Shown here piece after piece: positions 21,817-33,330 of a DNA stretch of 64,000 nt (position 1 is the stretch's first letter; each line of letters starts with the position of its first letter). Made by a program: the position numbers and the translations under genes. This DNA is from Culex pipiens pallens (lineage: Eukaryota; Arthropoda; Insecta; Diptera; Culicidae). The notes under the pieces were generated by a model. That model was not told the origin of the DNA and did no database searches. It worked only from the letters and a program-made list of their open reading frames with translations. The DNA lies in contig NC_068937.1 of NCBI RefSeq assembly GCF_016801865.2, positions 12,953,605 through 13,017,604 on the forward strand. Reading direction: 5' to 3'.

Positions 21817-22836
21817 AATCACCAAACAAAAAAAAATATGTAAGCCAAATCGGAGCACTTTTAATTTGGAGACTTCCTGTTTGACATGGAATGGCTGTAA
21901 AATGCTTTATAACTTGAAGTCCATTTTTGAAGTGTAAATTTAAGAGTTATTATAAATCTATAAAAATCAGGCAAAAACCAAAAAATTGCGCGACTCTCAT
22001 TCAAATTCCCACCACGGAAGCTGGAACTGAATTCGCAGGTCCTTCCCGCCAGCACGTGAGTTGTTCACGGTGCCATGTAATAAATATGCGCTCAAGATTA
22101 AACTTTATCTGCTGTTCCAGGTAGTCAAGCTTCTGGTGGAGCGATGCTGATGCCATTGGTGTGTGGGCTGGCTAACTGGGTCGTGCTTGTGGTTTTTTTT
22201 TTGTTTTTTGAAATTTAGGAGTTATGAAATTTTGAAATAATCAGAGAATTCCTAGAGTTCAAACAATAAATAAATACAAATTTCAAGCTAACTTCAGGAA
22301 ACTCTAAAGTTTGTTTTTCAAAAAGCAAGTCTTCTAAGTGGATAACTCTCACCCCACGTTTTTTCCTTCCCAAAATCCTGTTGCTCGATTCCAGTTCGCG
22401 CCCACGTCAAGAGTGTCCCCGTGGCGTTTGAATCCTTTTAACCAGTGGGATGATCTGATTTGACGACCAGTACCAGAGTCGTACGAGGTAGTTCGGAAAA
22501 AAAATCGACAGCAAGCACATTCCACCAAAGATTGAAATAACACCGCACGCGAAATAACAAAAGCGAAAAAATGCCCATCAGCAGCGGCCGGGATTCCGGC
22601 GAAGATTCGTGGAAACTGGCCGTTCTGGCCGGGATGGCCAGTCGTGTTGTGTGGTCCATAAACAATGCAAACGGTTCATCTCGCGCGCCTGGAATCTCAA
22701 ATGCAACGAGCGAACATGGCGGAGATTGCAGATTTGGGTTGCACTTGGCCTGGGAAGTTGAGATTTGATGTTTTTTTTTGGGGGAAGACACTCAAATTGT
22801 GAGGGGTTTTTGGAGGTTGCAAGAAATCACACCTCA
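21817..22836. other. Unique noncoding DNA
   Basis: Mixed composition, GC-richer from 22000 to 22760. Several short overlapping frames on both strands (for example 22571-22768 and 22438-22791) lack any domain or conserved feature and are not called as genes. Confidence 0.4.
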
Positions 22837-23139
22837 ATTACGGACGTCAAATTTGATGTATCAATTTCGTTTGTTCAGAAATTTTTGAAGTGTTTTTTTT
22901 CAGTGACGCTTCAAGTACGGACTTCAACTTTGAAGTACGTCCTAAATTGAAACGAAAAAATTCAAAGTGTTTAAAGGGCAAATATCAGGTAAGTACAATC
23001 AGTGAAGCTGGTGGATGCTGTTCAAAAGTAATGGTAAGTAGATCCAAGTTCCAGTTCAAAAGTGTGTTTTCTGTCAAACTCTGTCAAGTCACATCCCCTA
23101 TGCCGTCACGTTACTGCCTGTCATTTTGCAGTAACGTGA
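22837..23139 (+). repeat. Module-hairpin element, copy E (two motifs)
   Basis: Motif variants lie at 22837-22851 (ATTACGGACGTCAAA) and 22914-22928 (AGTACGGACTTCAAC). Donor-like GTAAGT sites are at 22989 and 23034. The stem is TCACGTTACTGC (23106-23117) with GCAGTAACGTGA (23128-23139), a perfect 12 bp. The section after the first donor (CAATCAGTGAA..) matches copy F closely, so E and F form a subfamily. Confidence 0.8.
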
Positions 23140-24302
23140 GCTGGGAGACTCACACCAACACAAACCAAACTGAACTATCAATTTTGAGTGTAAGAATCAA
23201 CTTTCACTTTTTTTTTATCCCAAAAAATCCACCCAGTAAAAGCAATATTTACTCTGTTCTTTTGGCCCCCCTCACTTGCCAAAAACAACCGGAAATCCAC
23301 CTGTACCGGAGTCGTTTGTGGATAGATTTGTACCGCCTGGTCTGTCCCAGATTTAGTCCGGTGTGTTTTGTTTTTCGCGATAATAAGAACCCGACCGGTT
23401 TGCTGGACCGTCCGAAACACCACCAACCGTGAAAGCTCAGATTATCCCGTGGTGCGCGCTGGTTGCAGCGCTGAAGGCGTTTTTGCACCTAGCCTAGCTT
23501 GAGGAGCGTGGAATTTCGGGCTAGGTTTATTTGTTTCCGGGACGGCAAACACAACAAGAAGCGTGGGCCAGCGAAATCGGAGGACAGAGGAAGATAAGCC
23601 TTTGTGAGAGTGTGGAGGATTTTGCACTAATCTAGGATTGTATTTCATGGGAAGGTACTCCGGAAGGATGCGCTGTAAGTTGACCTTTGGATTTTAAAGT
23701 ATTGAAGTTTAAGCTGCGCTAGAAACTAGTGGGGATCTCTTCGTTGAAATTGATACTGAGAGATTTGAAGTCCATTATTGAACTGAATCAAAACCAACGA
23801 TTCCATCCCATAAAGTGGAATCAATCGTCCGCAAAATCCATCTCCTTTCAAAGTCTGAAACAAATCACCAGCTTTCCATCCACCAAGTACCGCTGCATCC
23901 CTCAGAATCTATTGTATCCCTGACTAGTTTGTACAACGCCTACGCCACTCACAGCTCACAACCGCTTAGCAGCTTTCTTCAGCACGTGATGACGGCTTAC
24001 CAGCAGCAGCAGCATTATCTGCAAGGTGGTTCCTCACCGTTTGACTTTTGTATGGCAAAGGCGAGACACGACACGACACGAACACGCTTTTCCAGAGCAG
24101 CAAACGACGACGACGACCGGCATAAGGAGAGGATTCATTCATTATGAAAACTGTTTCACGCCTCGTTTCAATTCATATTCAAGCATTAATAACAATGGGA
24201 GGGTTGGGGAGCGCGTCCCAAACTATGGGTTCGTTCACGGAAGACGAGAAGTTCGCAAAAGCAGCTTTTGTGGGGGTTGTGGGGTGAGATGGGGTCGGGA
24301 AA
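23140..24302. other. Unique noncoding DNA
   Basis: Contains a GC-richer part (23280-23620), then ordinary sequence with short CAG and ACGACACG runs (24000-24120). Overlapping short frames on both strands show no domain. Confidence 0.4.
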
Positions 24303-24480
24303 TCATCCCACAAAATCCCACAAAACCTCACAAAAATCACAAAACCCAGCAAAATCCCACAAAATACCACAAAACTCACAAAATCCCACAAAACCCACAA
24401 AATTCCACAAAACCCACAAAATCCCACAAAACCCACAAAATCCCACAAAACCTCATTAAACCTCACAAAACCCCTCAAAA
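24303..24480. repeat. Degenerate CACAAAAYCC array, left fringe
   Basis: Units such as CACAAAATCC and CACAAAACC repeat irregularly. They share ACAAAA with the pure 9-mer array that begins directly after and may be its older, diverged edge. Confidence 0.7.
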
Positions 24481-27400
24481 TGACAAAAATGACAAAAATG
24501 ACAAAAATGACAAAAATGACAAAAATGACAAAAATGACAAAAATGACAAAAATGACAAAAATGACAAAAATGACAAAAATGACAAAAATGACAAAAATGA
24601 CAAAAATGACAAAAATAACAAAAATGACAAAAATGACAAAAATGACAAAAATGACAAAAATGACAAAAATGACAAAAATGACAAAAATGACAAAAATGAC
24701 AAAAATGACAAAAATGACAAAAATGACAAAAATGACAAAAATGACAAAAATGACAAAAATGACAAAAATGACAAAAATGACAAAAATGACAAAAATGACA
24801 AAAATGACAAAAATGACAAAAATGACAAAAATGACAAAAATGACAAAAATGACAAAAATGACAAAAATGACAAAAATGACAAAAATGACAAAAATGACAA
24901 AAATGACAAAAATGACAAAAATGACAAAAATGACAAAAATGACAAAAATGACAAAAATGACAAAAATGACAAAAATGACAAAAATGACAAAAATGACAAA
25001 AATGACAAAAATGACAAAAATGACAAAAATGACAAAAATGACAAAAATGACAAAAATGACAAAAATGACAAAAATGACAAAAATGACAAAAATGACAAAA
25101 ATGACAAAAATGACAAAAATGACAAAAATGACAAAAATGACAAAAATGACAAAAATGACAAAAATGACAAAAATGACAAAAATGACAAAAATGACAAAAA
25201 TGACAAAAATGACAAAAATGACAAAAATGACAAAAATGACAAAAATGACAAAAATGACAAAAATGACAAAAATGACAAAAATGACAAAAATGACAAAAAT
25301 GACAAAAATGACAAAAATGACAAAAATGACAAAAATGACAAAAATGACAAAAATGACAAAAATGACAAAAATGACAAAAATGACAAAAATGACAAAAATG
25401 ACAAAAATGACAAAAATGACAAAAATGACAAAAATGACAAAAATGACAAAAATGACAAAAATGACAAAAATGACAAAAATGACAAAAATGACAAAAATGA
25501 CAAAAATGACAAAAATGACAAAAATGACAAAAATGACAAAATGACAAAAATGACAAAAATGACAAAAATGACAAAAATGACAAAAATGACAAAAATGACA
25601 AAAATGACAAAAATGACAAAAATGACAAAAATGACAAAAATGACAAAAATGACAAAAATGACAAAAATGACAAAAATGACAAAAATGACAAAAATGACAA
25701 AAATGACAAAAATGACAAAAATGACAAAAATGACAAAAATGACAAAAATGACAAAAAATGACAAAAATGACAAAAATGACAAAAATGACAAAAATGACAA
25801 AAATGACAAAAATGACAAAAATGACAAAAATGACAAAAATGACAAAAATGACAAAAATGACAAAAATGACAAAAATGACAAAAATGACAAAAATGACAAA
25901 AATGACAAAAATGACAAAAATGACAAAAATGACAAAAATGACAAAAATGACAAAAATGACAAAAATGACAAAAATGACAAAAATGACAAAAATGACAAAA
26001 ATGACAAAAATGACAAAAATGACAAAAATGACAAAAATGACAAAAATGACAAAAATGACAAAAATGACAAAAATGACAAAAATGACAAAAATGACAAAAA
26101 TGACAAAAATGACAAAAATGACAAAAATGACAAAAATGACAAAAATGACAAAAATGACAAAAATGACAAAAATGACAAAAATGACAAAAATGACAAAAAT
26201 GACAAAAATGACAAAAGTGACAAAAATTACAAAAATTACAAAAATTACAAAAATTACAAAAATTACAAAAATTACAAAAATTACAAAAATTACAAAAATT
26301 ACAAAAATTACAAAAATTACAAAAATTACAAAAATTACAAAAATTACAAAAATTACAAAAATGACAAAAATGACAAAAATGACAAAAATGACAAAAATGA
26401 CAAAAATGACAAAAATGACAAAAATGACAAAAATGACAAAAATGACAAAAATGACAAAAATGACAAAAATGACAAAAATGACAAAAATGACAAAAATGAC
26501 AAAAATGACAAAAATGACAAAAATGACAAAAATGACAAAAATGACAAAAATGACAAAAATGACAAAAATGACAAAAATGACAAAAATGACAAAAATGACA
26601 AAAATGACAAAAATGACAAAAATGACAAAATGACAAAAATGACAAAAATGACAAAAATGACAAAAATGACAAAAATGACAAAAATGACAAAAATGACAAA
26701 AATGACAAAAATGACAAAAATGACAAAAATGACAAAAATGACAAAAATGACAAAAATGACAAAAATGACAAAAATGACAAAAATGACAAAAATGACAAAA
26801 ATGACAAAAATGACAAAAATGACAAAATGACAAAAATGACAAAAATGACAAAAATGACAAAAATGACAAAAATGACAAAAATGACAAAAATGACAAAAAT
26901 GACAAAAATGACAAAAATGACAAAAATGACAAAAATGACAAAAATGACAAAAATGACAAAAATGACAAAAATGACAAAAATGACAAAAATGACAAAAATG
27001 ACAAAAATGACAAAAATGACAAAAATGACAAAAATGACAAAAATGACAAAAATGACAAAAATGACAAAAATGACAAAAATGACAAAAATGACAAAAATGA
27101 CAAAAATGACAAAAATGACAAAAATGACAAAAATGACAAAAATGACAAAAATGACAAAAATGACAAAAATGACAAAAATGACAAAAATGACAAAAGTGAC
27201 AAAAATTACAAAAATTACAAAAATTACAAAAATTACAAAAATTACAAAAATTACAAAAATTACAAAAATTACAAAAATTACAAAAATTACAAAAATTACA
27301 AAAATTACAAAAATTACAAAAATTACAAAAATTACAAAAATTACAAAAATTACAAAAATTACAAAAATTACAAAAATTACAAAAATGACAAAAATGACAA
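24481..27400. repeat. (TGACAAAAA)n satellite-like array, about 2.9 kb
   Basis: Around 320 copies of a 9-bp unit. Almost every unit is identical. Exceptions are one TAAC near 24616, one-base indels near 25540, 25751, 26630 and 26825, and two blocks of TTACAAAAA (about 15 units at 26222-26358 and 20 units at 27201-27380). Each block is introduced by the same AAAAGTGAC variant, which implies a higher-order duplication about 980 bp apart. Because the unit is three codons without a stop, open frames of up to about 1000 codons appear on both strands. These are not genes. The reverse complement occurs at 40547-41280. Confidence 0.97.
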
Positions 27401-27422
27401 GACAAAAAATAGTGACGTTACT

Positions 27423-27437
27423 ATTACGGATATCAAC
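27423..27437 (+). repeat. Isolated module motif
   Basis: ATTACGGATATCAAC, preceded by GTGACGTTACT, lies immediately after the 9-mer array. It is a variant of the module motif without the hairpin or a donor, probably a remnant. Its position suggests that the array grew next to or inside a module-hairpin copy. Confidence 0.5.
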
Positions 27438-29423
27438 TTTGACGAATAACCCACTAAAACCCTAAAATTACAAACTTGTAACCGGAGGCGGTCGGTCGGA
27501 TCGCATTGGCGTAATTAAACGAATGGCTTAAGCGCCACTCCCAAAGGGAGACCATTCATCATGTGCTGCTTTGCCCAGCTATGAGACCCTGCCACAGGGC
27601 GGGTGTATCCTTGATGCCAAATTTTGTGATTGAGAACGATCCGACTCATCCGAGAACTCGGCGGTTAGCCGAGGCGCTACAAACGGAAGAAAAAGATCGC
27701 AAACTAAAAAAAATACTTCAGATCTAGAAAACAAAAGATTGTACTTGCCCCGTTCTTATCATCACAGGTAGAAAATCTTCCCAATCAAATTTCCCCAGAA
27801 CGCTTCAGAAGCCAGAATGGCGGAACCAAACATCAGAAAACTACCGCGAAAGTCGTGAAAAGATGCCTCAGAAAACATTAGAAAAAACCACAAAATTACT
27901 CCAGAAACTCAAAAACGTATATTCAGGTTCGCATAATTCAGTAGCTACAATTTATTCATTACAAAAAAATACTTCGGGCCCTACGAGATTCGATCCGGAG
28001 ATCTTCTGCATGCTAGTCTACCACGGTACCTCGGTACCACAAGAGAATTCCTGTCTCTCTACCTGACGGCAGTGCACTGCCTGGCTAGTAGTGTGCGTTG
28101 GCTTGGGGGGCGAAATTCATTCGGGGATCGCTATAATTCACTGGGGCTTGCGATCACGCAACATAACATGGGGGTGGCTTATGTTGCCCACTGGGTTGGC
28201 GGAAAGAGTGTTGGCCAACGATCGATCATGCGCATGTCGAAAAAGGGTTTGTACTTACACGACCATGGATTTACGTGTGTTGGTTGGCGATCCGGCGATC
28301 AGGTGGTGGCGCGCTTACAGCTTCGGCTACGGCGAGATGGTTCCGCCGGCGGCTAACAGCAGACGGGTTGGCACTATCGGCGGGTGCTCAGCATCACTTC
28401 CGGTGTGCGGGGGCGCACGGGTGTGCAGCTAGGATGCTGCGATGATAGCGTCGGTTGCGACGACGGCGCGGATGCGCGCGGGAACTACGTGGTGTACCTA
28501 GGCCTCCACGAGGCCGTTCCGGTCCGGTCGGTTGGTGGTCGAGGGTTCGACCGCGGCGTGTGTTGACGGACGCCGCCCAGCTCGTGTGTTGACGGACGAG
28601 CTGCTTGGGGGTTCACCCCGGAACTTCGACCCCTTGGTGGAGTCCAAAAGCGCTGGGTTGTCGGTTGGAGTGGTCGCTCTGCTGCGGATGATGCCGGTTG
28701 CCACCTGTGCCGAGAAGATCGCCCAACCAATTCCCCAAAAATGAGCCAACGCACTTAGGTAACCTCAATTAACGACGTTACCTGGAGTTTCAGGGTTTCA
28801 ATCTGGTTCGCCACTACCCTACTCCTAATTCTACCACTAGCCGCGAGATCTAAAATAAAATTGCAGAATTAACCTCTGCCACTGAGACACTTCCACGACT
28901 TTAAACTAACTTCCAAAAAACGATTCCAAACGGTCCTTCGACCACTCCTGCTTCCTCCACGATCAGGGTAAAAGTGACCGAGTCGAAGTCCTAGAACCCT
29001 CAGTAGAGGTGCAATTAGAACAACTTCGGTTCTCTAGAACTCGAGCAACATTACAATTGCAATAATTGCGCGAGTTTAGCCGAAGCATCTCTTAAGAATT
29101 TGCAATCTCTGACTGCCGAACTGGAGTGCATCGACCTCCCGTTCGAGTCAAAAAAGTGCTCTTGTCGCAAACTTTAGCATCTGAAGATTCTTCCTTCTTG
29201 TGCGGATCTCATAACAGGTCAAGGCAAAGTATTTTGAAAGTCTCCCATAAGGGGTGGCGCTCAACCCATGACATAATTAGGTCGAGGCGTAGCGCGAGAA
29301 GATAAGCCAACCATAATTATGGCACGCTAAAATATTGGCGAATTCATCTTTTCTGTCTGCCGTTCTTACGGCAGAGGGTTGTACTGATGGTACTGCTACA
29401 AACTTACTAGCTATATCGCTTCT
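27438..29423. other. GC-richer island, unassigned
   Basis: Composition changes sharply at 27480 and is GC-rich from 28050 to 28750 (phrases such as GTTGACGGACG repeated near 28562 and 28590). Open frames on both strands overlap one another and show no protein family. It might be an old retrotransposon or single-copy DNA. I see no long terminal repeat or tail. Confidence 0.35.
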
Positions 29424-29726
29424 ATTACGGACGTCAAATTTTAAGCTTTTAATTATTTTGTTCAGCAAACTTTGAAGTGATTTTTTTTTCGGTGACGTTT
29501 CAATTACGGACTTCAACTTTTAAGTACCTGTTGGATTGTAACAATTTTTTCATAGTGTTTTGGAGCAAATTTAAGGTAAGTACAATCAGTGAACCAGAGA
29601 AGCAGCTCAAAAGTGATGGTAAGTACAACCAAGTGAAGCAGCTTAAAAGTTTGTGTTTTTTGTCAAAATCTGTCAACCACCTCTTTTGCCTTTCACGTTA
29701 CTGCCTGTCACTTTGCAGTAACGTGA
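29424..29726 (+). repeat. Module-hairpin element, copy F (two motifs)
   Basis: Motifs are at 29424-29438 (ATTACGGACGTCAAA) and 29503-29517 (ATTACGGACTTCAAC). Donor-like sites GTAAGTAC are at 29576 and 29619. The stem is TCACGTTACTGC (29693-29704) with GCAGTAACGTGA (29715-29726), loop CTGTCACTTT. Very similar to copy E over its whole length. Confidence 0.8.
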
Positions 29727-30958
29727 GCAACGGGGGTTCAAGTGAAGTTCAGCCACAATGTCCGTCTGACCCCAGCGGCCCCAGTTCCATCTGTCAACGG
29801 GAGAAGCTCACCCACCGTTGACGCATTACCAACTTGTGTGGCACAAAAGGCTGATGGTTTTTCCCACCAGTGAGAAGCCGAAGAGGCGCGCCGCGATTGT
29901 CTTTCACCCGGAAGGAGGACGACCCATTGTTGGGAATTGGGGTAAGATGCGGGCAGGCAGGAAGGAAGCAGGGTCACGACGGGGATTTGTCACCGGGGAA
30001 AGTGGTTTCGCTCACTATTCACCTCGTTCATTGGGGGGTTTTATTGTTTTTTTTTGTGTTTTTTAACGGTTCACACTTACTGGTAATTGTTTGCCTTGAG
30101 GGGGCTTTTGAGCTTTTTAAAAAGGAAATGTAATGAGGTCAGACTGTAATGAATTTGACAAAGTTTTCCCATTTCTTTCAAGCCTTTTTCTGGTTATATC
30201 TGGCAAAAATTAATTATAACAGCAAACTGCTCCAGCTATTCGATAGACCGATCAAACGCAGCCCATGTGGCTTACATGTAATCAAGCTCAAAAGTGTGTG
30301 CCAAACAACTTTACCTACAAGTCATCTCCGTCCGGGAGAAATCAATCACCAAAACACGATACACTGTAAAACACTTTGTCACACTGAGGGACTTTTCAAT
30401 TAAAGTTTACAAAATCACTTTTTGTGTCATCAAACCTCCTGAGCAGGACCAAGTTTCCTCCCCCACTTCTGAATGACATGCAGAAAATCTATTTTCACTT
30501 GTGGAATGAAGTGCTGCTTGCTCTCCAGGGGCCAAAGTTTAGCTTTTCCGAAAACCAAAGTCGGTGGTGTGATGGCTTCCATCCCGAGTTTCGATTAAAC
30601 TTTAATTAAGTCCATGGATAATTCCACTTTCTTCGGCAGGCAGCAGCCCTCCGACCAGCAACTGGTGAGTGAAGGTCCGAAATTTGCACAGATTGAAGTG
30701 GTTTTCCCGAAGAGCTGGCCGCAAAAACCTAAGCCCATTAGTTTTTCATCACCAGTTTTCCGACGAACTGGTGTTCCTTGGTAGAGGTGGTTGAAGTGGT
30801 TGAGCAGCAGCAAACACGCAGCCATAAAGTCAAGAGTCGAGACGTTTACCAGCGCAAAATGGTACTAATATTTGCAGGATTTATTTTGCCACTAAGAAAC
30901 TTAGCTCCAATGGCGATGGTGTAATCAGAAGGAAGCTTCCGGGAAATTGTCAGAGTTG
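29727..30958. other. Unique noncoding DNA
   Basis: Ordinary mixed-composition sequence. Frames up to 114 codons (29477-29821) overlap the repeat and have no domain. Nothing bounded is seen before the tandem arrays start. Confidence 0.4.
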
Positions 30959-31699
30959 GAAAACTAAAAACTAAAAACTAAAAACTAAAAACTAAAAACT
31001 AAAAACTAAAAACTAAAAACTAAAAACTAAAAACTAAAAACTAAAAACTAAAAACTAAAAACTAAAAACTAAAAACTAAAAACTAAAAACTAAAAACAAA
31101 AAACTAAAAACTAAAAACTAAAAACTAAAAACTAAAAACTAAAAACTAAAAACTAAAAACTAAAAACTAAAAACTAAAAACTAAAAACTAAAAACTAAAA
31201 ACTAAAAACTAAAAACTAAAAACTAAAAACTAAAAACTAAAAACTAAAAACTAAAAACTAAAAACTAAAAACTAAAAACTAAAAACTAAAAACTAAAAAC
31301 TAAAAACTAAAAACTAAAAACTAAAAACTAAAAACTAAAAACTAAAAACTAAAAACTAAAAACTAAAAACTAAAAACTAAAAACTAAAAACTAAAAACTA
31401 AAAACTAAAAACTAAAAACTAAAAACTAAAAACTAAAAACTAAAAACTAAAAACTAAAAACTAAAAACTAAAACCTAAAAACTAAAAACTAAAAACTAAA
31501 AACTAAAAACTAAAAACTAAAAACTAAAAACTAAAAACTAAAAACTAAAAACTAAAAACTAAAAACTAAAAACTAAAAACTAAAAACTAAAAACTATAAA
31601 CTATAAACTATAAACTAAAAACTAAAAACTAAAAACTAAAAACTAAAAACTAAAAACTAAAAACTAAAAACTAAAAACTAAAAACTAAAAACTAAAAAC
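30959..31699. repeat. (AAAAACT)n array
   Basis: About 105 units of 7 bp, nearly perfect. Variants are confined to single units (near 31098 and 31472) and a short CTATAAA patch at about 31593-31613. It passes directly into the next array at its right end. Confidence 0.97.
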
Positions 31700-32308
31700 G
31701 TCAAAACGTCAAAACGTCAAAACGTCAAAACGTCAAAACGTCAAAACGTCAAAACGTCAAAACGTCAAAACGTCAAAACGTCAAAACGTCAAAACGTCAA
31801 AACGTCAAAACGTCAAAACGTCAAAACGTCAAAGCGTCAAAACGTCAAAACGTCAAAACGTCAAAACGTCAAAACGTCAAAACGTCAAAACGTCAAAACG
31901 TCAAAACGTCAAAACGTCAAAACGTCAAAACGTCAAAACGTCAAAACGTCAAAACGTCAAAACGTCAAAACGTCAAAACGTCAAAACGTCAAAACGTCAA
32001 AACGTCAAAACGTCAAAGCGTCAAAGCGTCAAAACGTCAAAACGTCAAAAGTCAAAAGTCAAAAGTCGAAAGTCGAAAGTCAAACGTCAAAACGTCAAAA
32101 CGTCAAAACGTCAAAACGTCAAAACGTCAAAACATCAAAACGTCAAAACGTCAAAACGTCAAAACGTCAAAACGTCAAAACGTCAAAACGTCAAAACGTC
32201 AAAACGTCAAAACGACAAAAGTCAAAAGTCAAAACGTCAAAACGTCAAAACGACAAAACGTCAAAACGTCAAAACGTCAAAAGTCAAAACGTCAAAACGT
32301 CAAAACGT
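31700..32308. repeat. (AAAACGTC)n array
   Basis: 8-bp units, about 70 copies, joined to the AAAAACT array without spacer. From about 32050 on, 7-bp AAAAGTC and GAAAGTC units are interspersed, a transition zone to the next array. Each unit contains a CpG. Confidence 0.95.
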
Positions 32309-32902
32309 CAAAAGTCAAAAGTCAAAAGTCAAAAGTCAAAAGTCAAAAGTCAAAAGTCAAAAGTCAAAAGTCAAAAGTCAAAAGTCAAAAGTCAAAAGTC
32401 AAAAGTCAAAAGTCAAAAGTCAAAAGTCAAAAGTCAAAAGTCAAAAGTCAAAAGTCAAAAGTCAAAAGTCAAAAGTCAAAAGTCAAAAGTCAAAAGTCAA
32501 AAGTCAAAAGTCAAAAGTCAAAAGTCAAAAGTCAAAAGTCAAAAGTCAAAAGTCAAAAGTCAAAAGTCAAAAGTCAAAAGTCAAAAATCAAAAGTCAAAA
32601 GTCAAAAGTCAAAAGTCAAAAGTCAAAAGTCAAAAGTCTAAAGTCAAAAGTCAAAAGTCGAAAGTCGAAAGTCAAATGTCAAAAGTCAAAAGTCAAAAGT
32701 CAAAAGTCAAAAGTCAAAAGTCAAAAGTCAAAAGTCAAAAGTCAAAAGTCGAAAGTCGAAAGTCGAAAGTCAAAAGTCAAAAGTCAAAAGTCAAAAGTCA
32801 AAAGTCAAAAGTCAAAAGTCAAAAGTCAAAAGTCAAAAGTCAAAAGTCAAAAGTCAAAAGTCAAAAGTCAAAAGTCAAAAGTCAAAAGTCAAAAGTCAAA
32901 AG
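32309..32902. repeat. (AAAAGTC)n array
   Basis: 7-bp units that differ from the preceding 8-mer by loss of the C before GTC. Scattered GAAAGTC units (32658-32672, 32748-32770) foreshadow the next block. A 225-codon frame through 32676-33353 is a by-product of the repeat and not a gene. Confidence 0.95.
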
Positions 32903-33330
32903 TCGAAAGTCGAAAGTCGAAAGTCGAAAGTCGAAAGTCGAAAGTCGAAAGTCGAAAGTCGAAAGTCGAAAGTCGAAAGTCGAAAGTCGAAAGTCGAAAG
33001 TCGAAAGTCGAAAGTCGAAAGTCGAAAGTCGAAAGTCGAAAGTCGAAGGTCGAAAGTCTAAAATCGAAAGTCGAATGTCGAATGTCGAAAGTCGAAAGTC
33101 GAAAGTTGAAAGTCGAAAGTCGAAAGTCGAAAGTCGAAAGTCGAAAGTCACAAGTCACAAGTCACAAGTCACAAGTCACAAGTCACAAGTCACAAGTCAC
33201 AAGTCACAAGTCACAAGTCACAAGTCACAAGTCACAAGTCACAAGTCACAAGTCACAAGTCACAAGTCACAAGTCACAAGTCACAAGTCAAATGTCGAAA
33301 ATCGAAAGTCGAAGGTCAGAAGTCAGAAAT
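32903..33330. repeat. (GAAAGTC)n then (ACAAGTC)n arrays
   Basis: GAAAGTC units fill about 32903-33150 and ACAAGTC units about 33151-33290. The end (33290-33330) is a mixture of AATGTCG, AAATCG and AAGTCAG variants. Each block differs by one or two bases from its neighbour, so the full chain is a series of derived units. Confidence 0.95.

Noticed and set aside
22438..23432. Several 60-180-codon overlapping frames on both strands
   Set aside because: Mutually overlapping, no domains, and partly inside module-hairpin copy E.
24026..27465. Open frames of 200-1007 codons on both strands (poly NDKNDK, MTKMTK, SFLSFL, CHFCHF)
   Set aside because: They arise because a 9-bp repeat without stop codons is read in phase. 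No start context, domain or codon structure.
27975..28045. tRNA-like sequence on the minus strand (GTGGTAGACTAGCA and GGATCGAATCTC)
   Set aside because: Boxes are only approximate, the T-arm stem does not pair and no acceptor stem is found.
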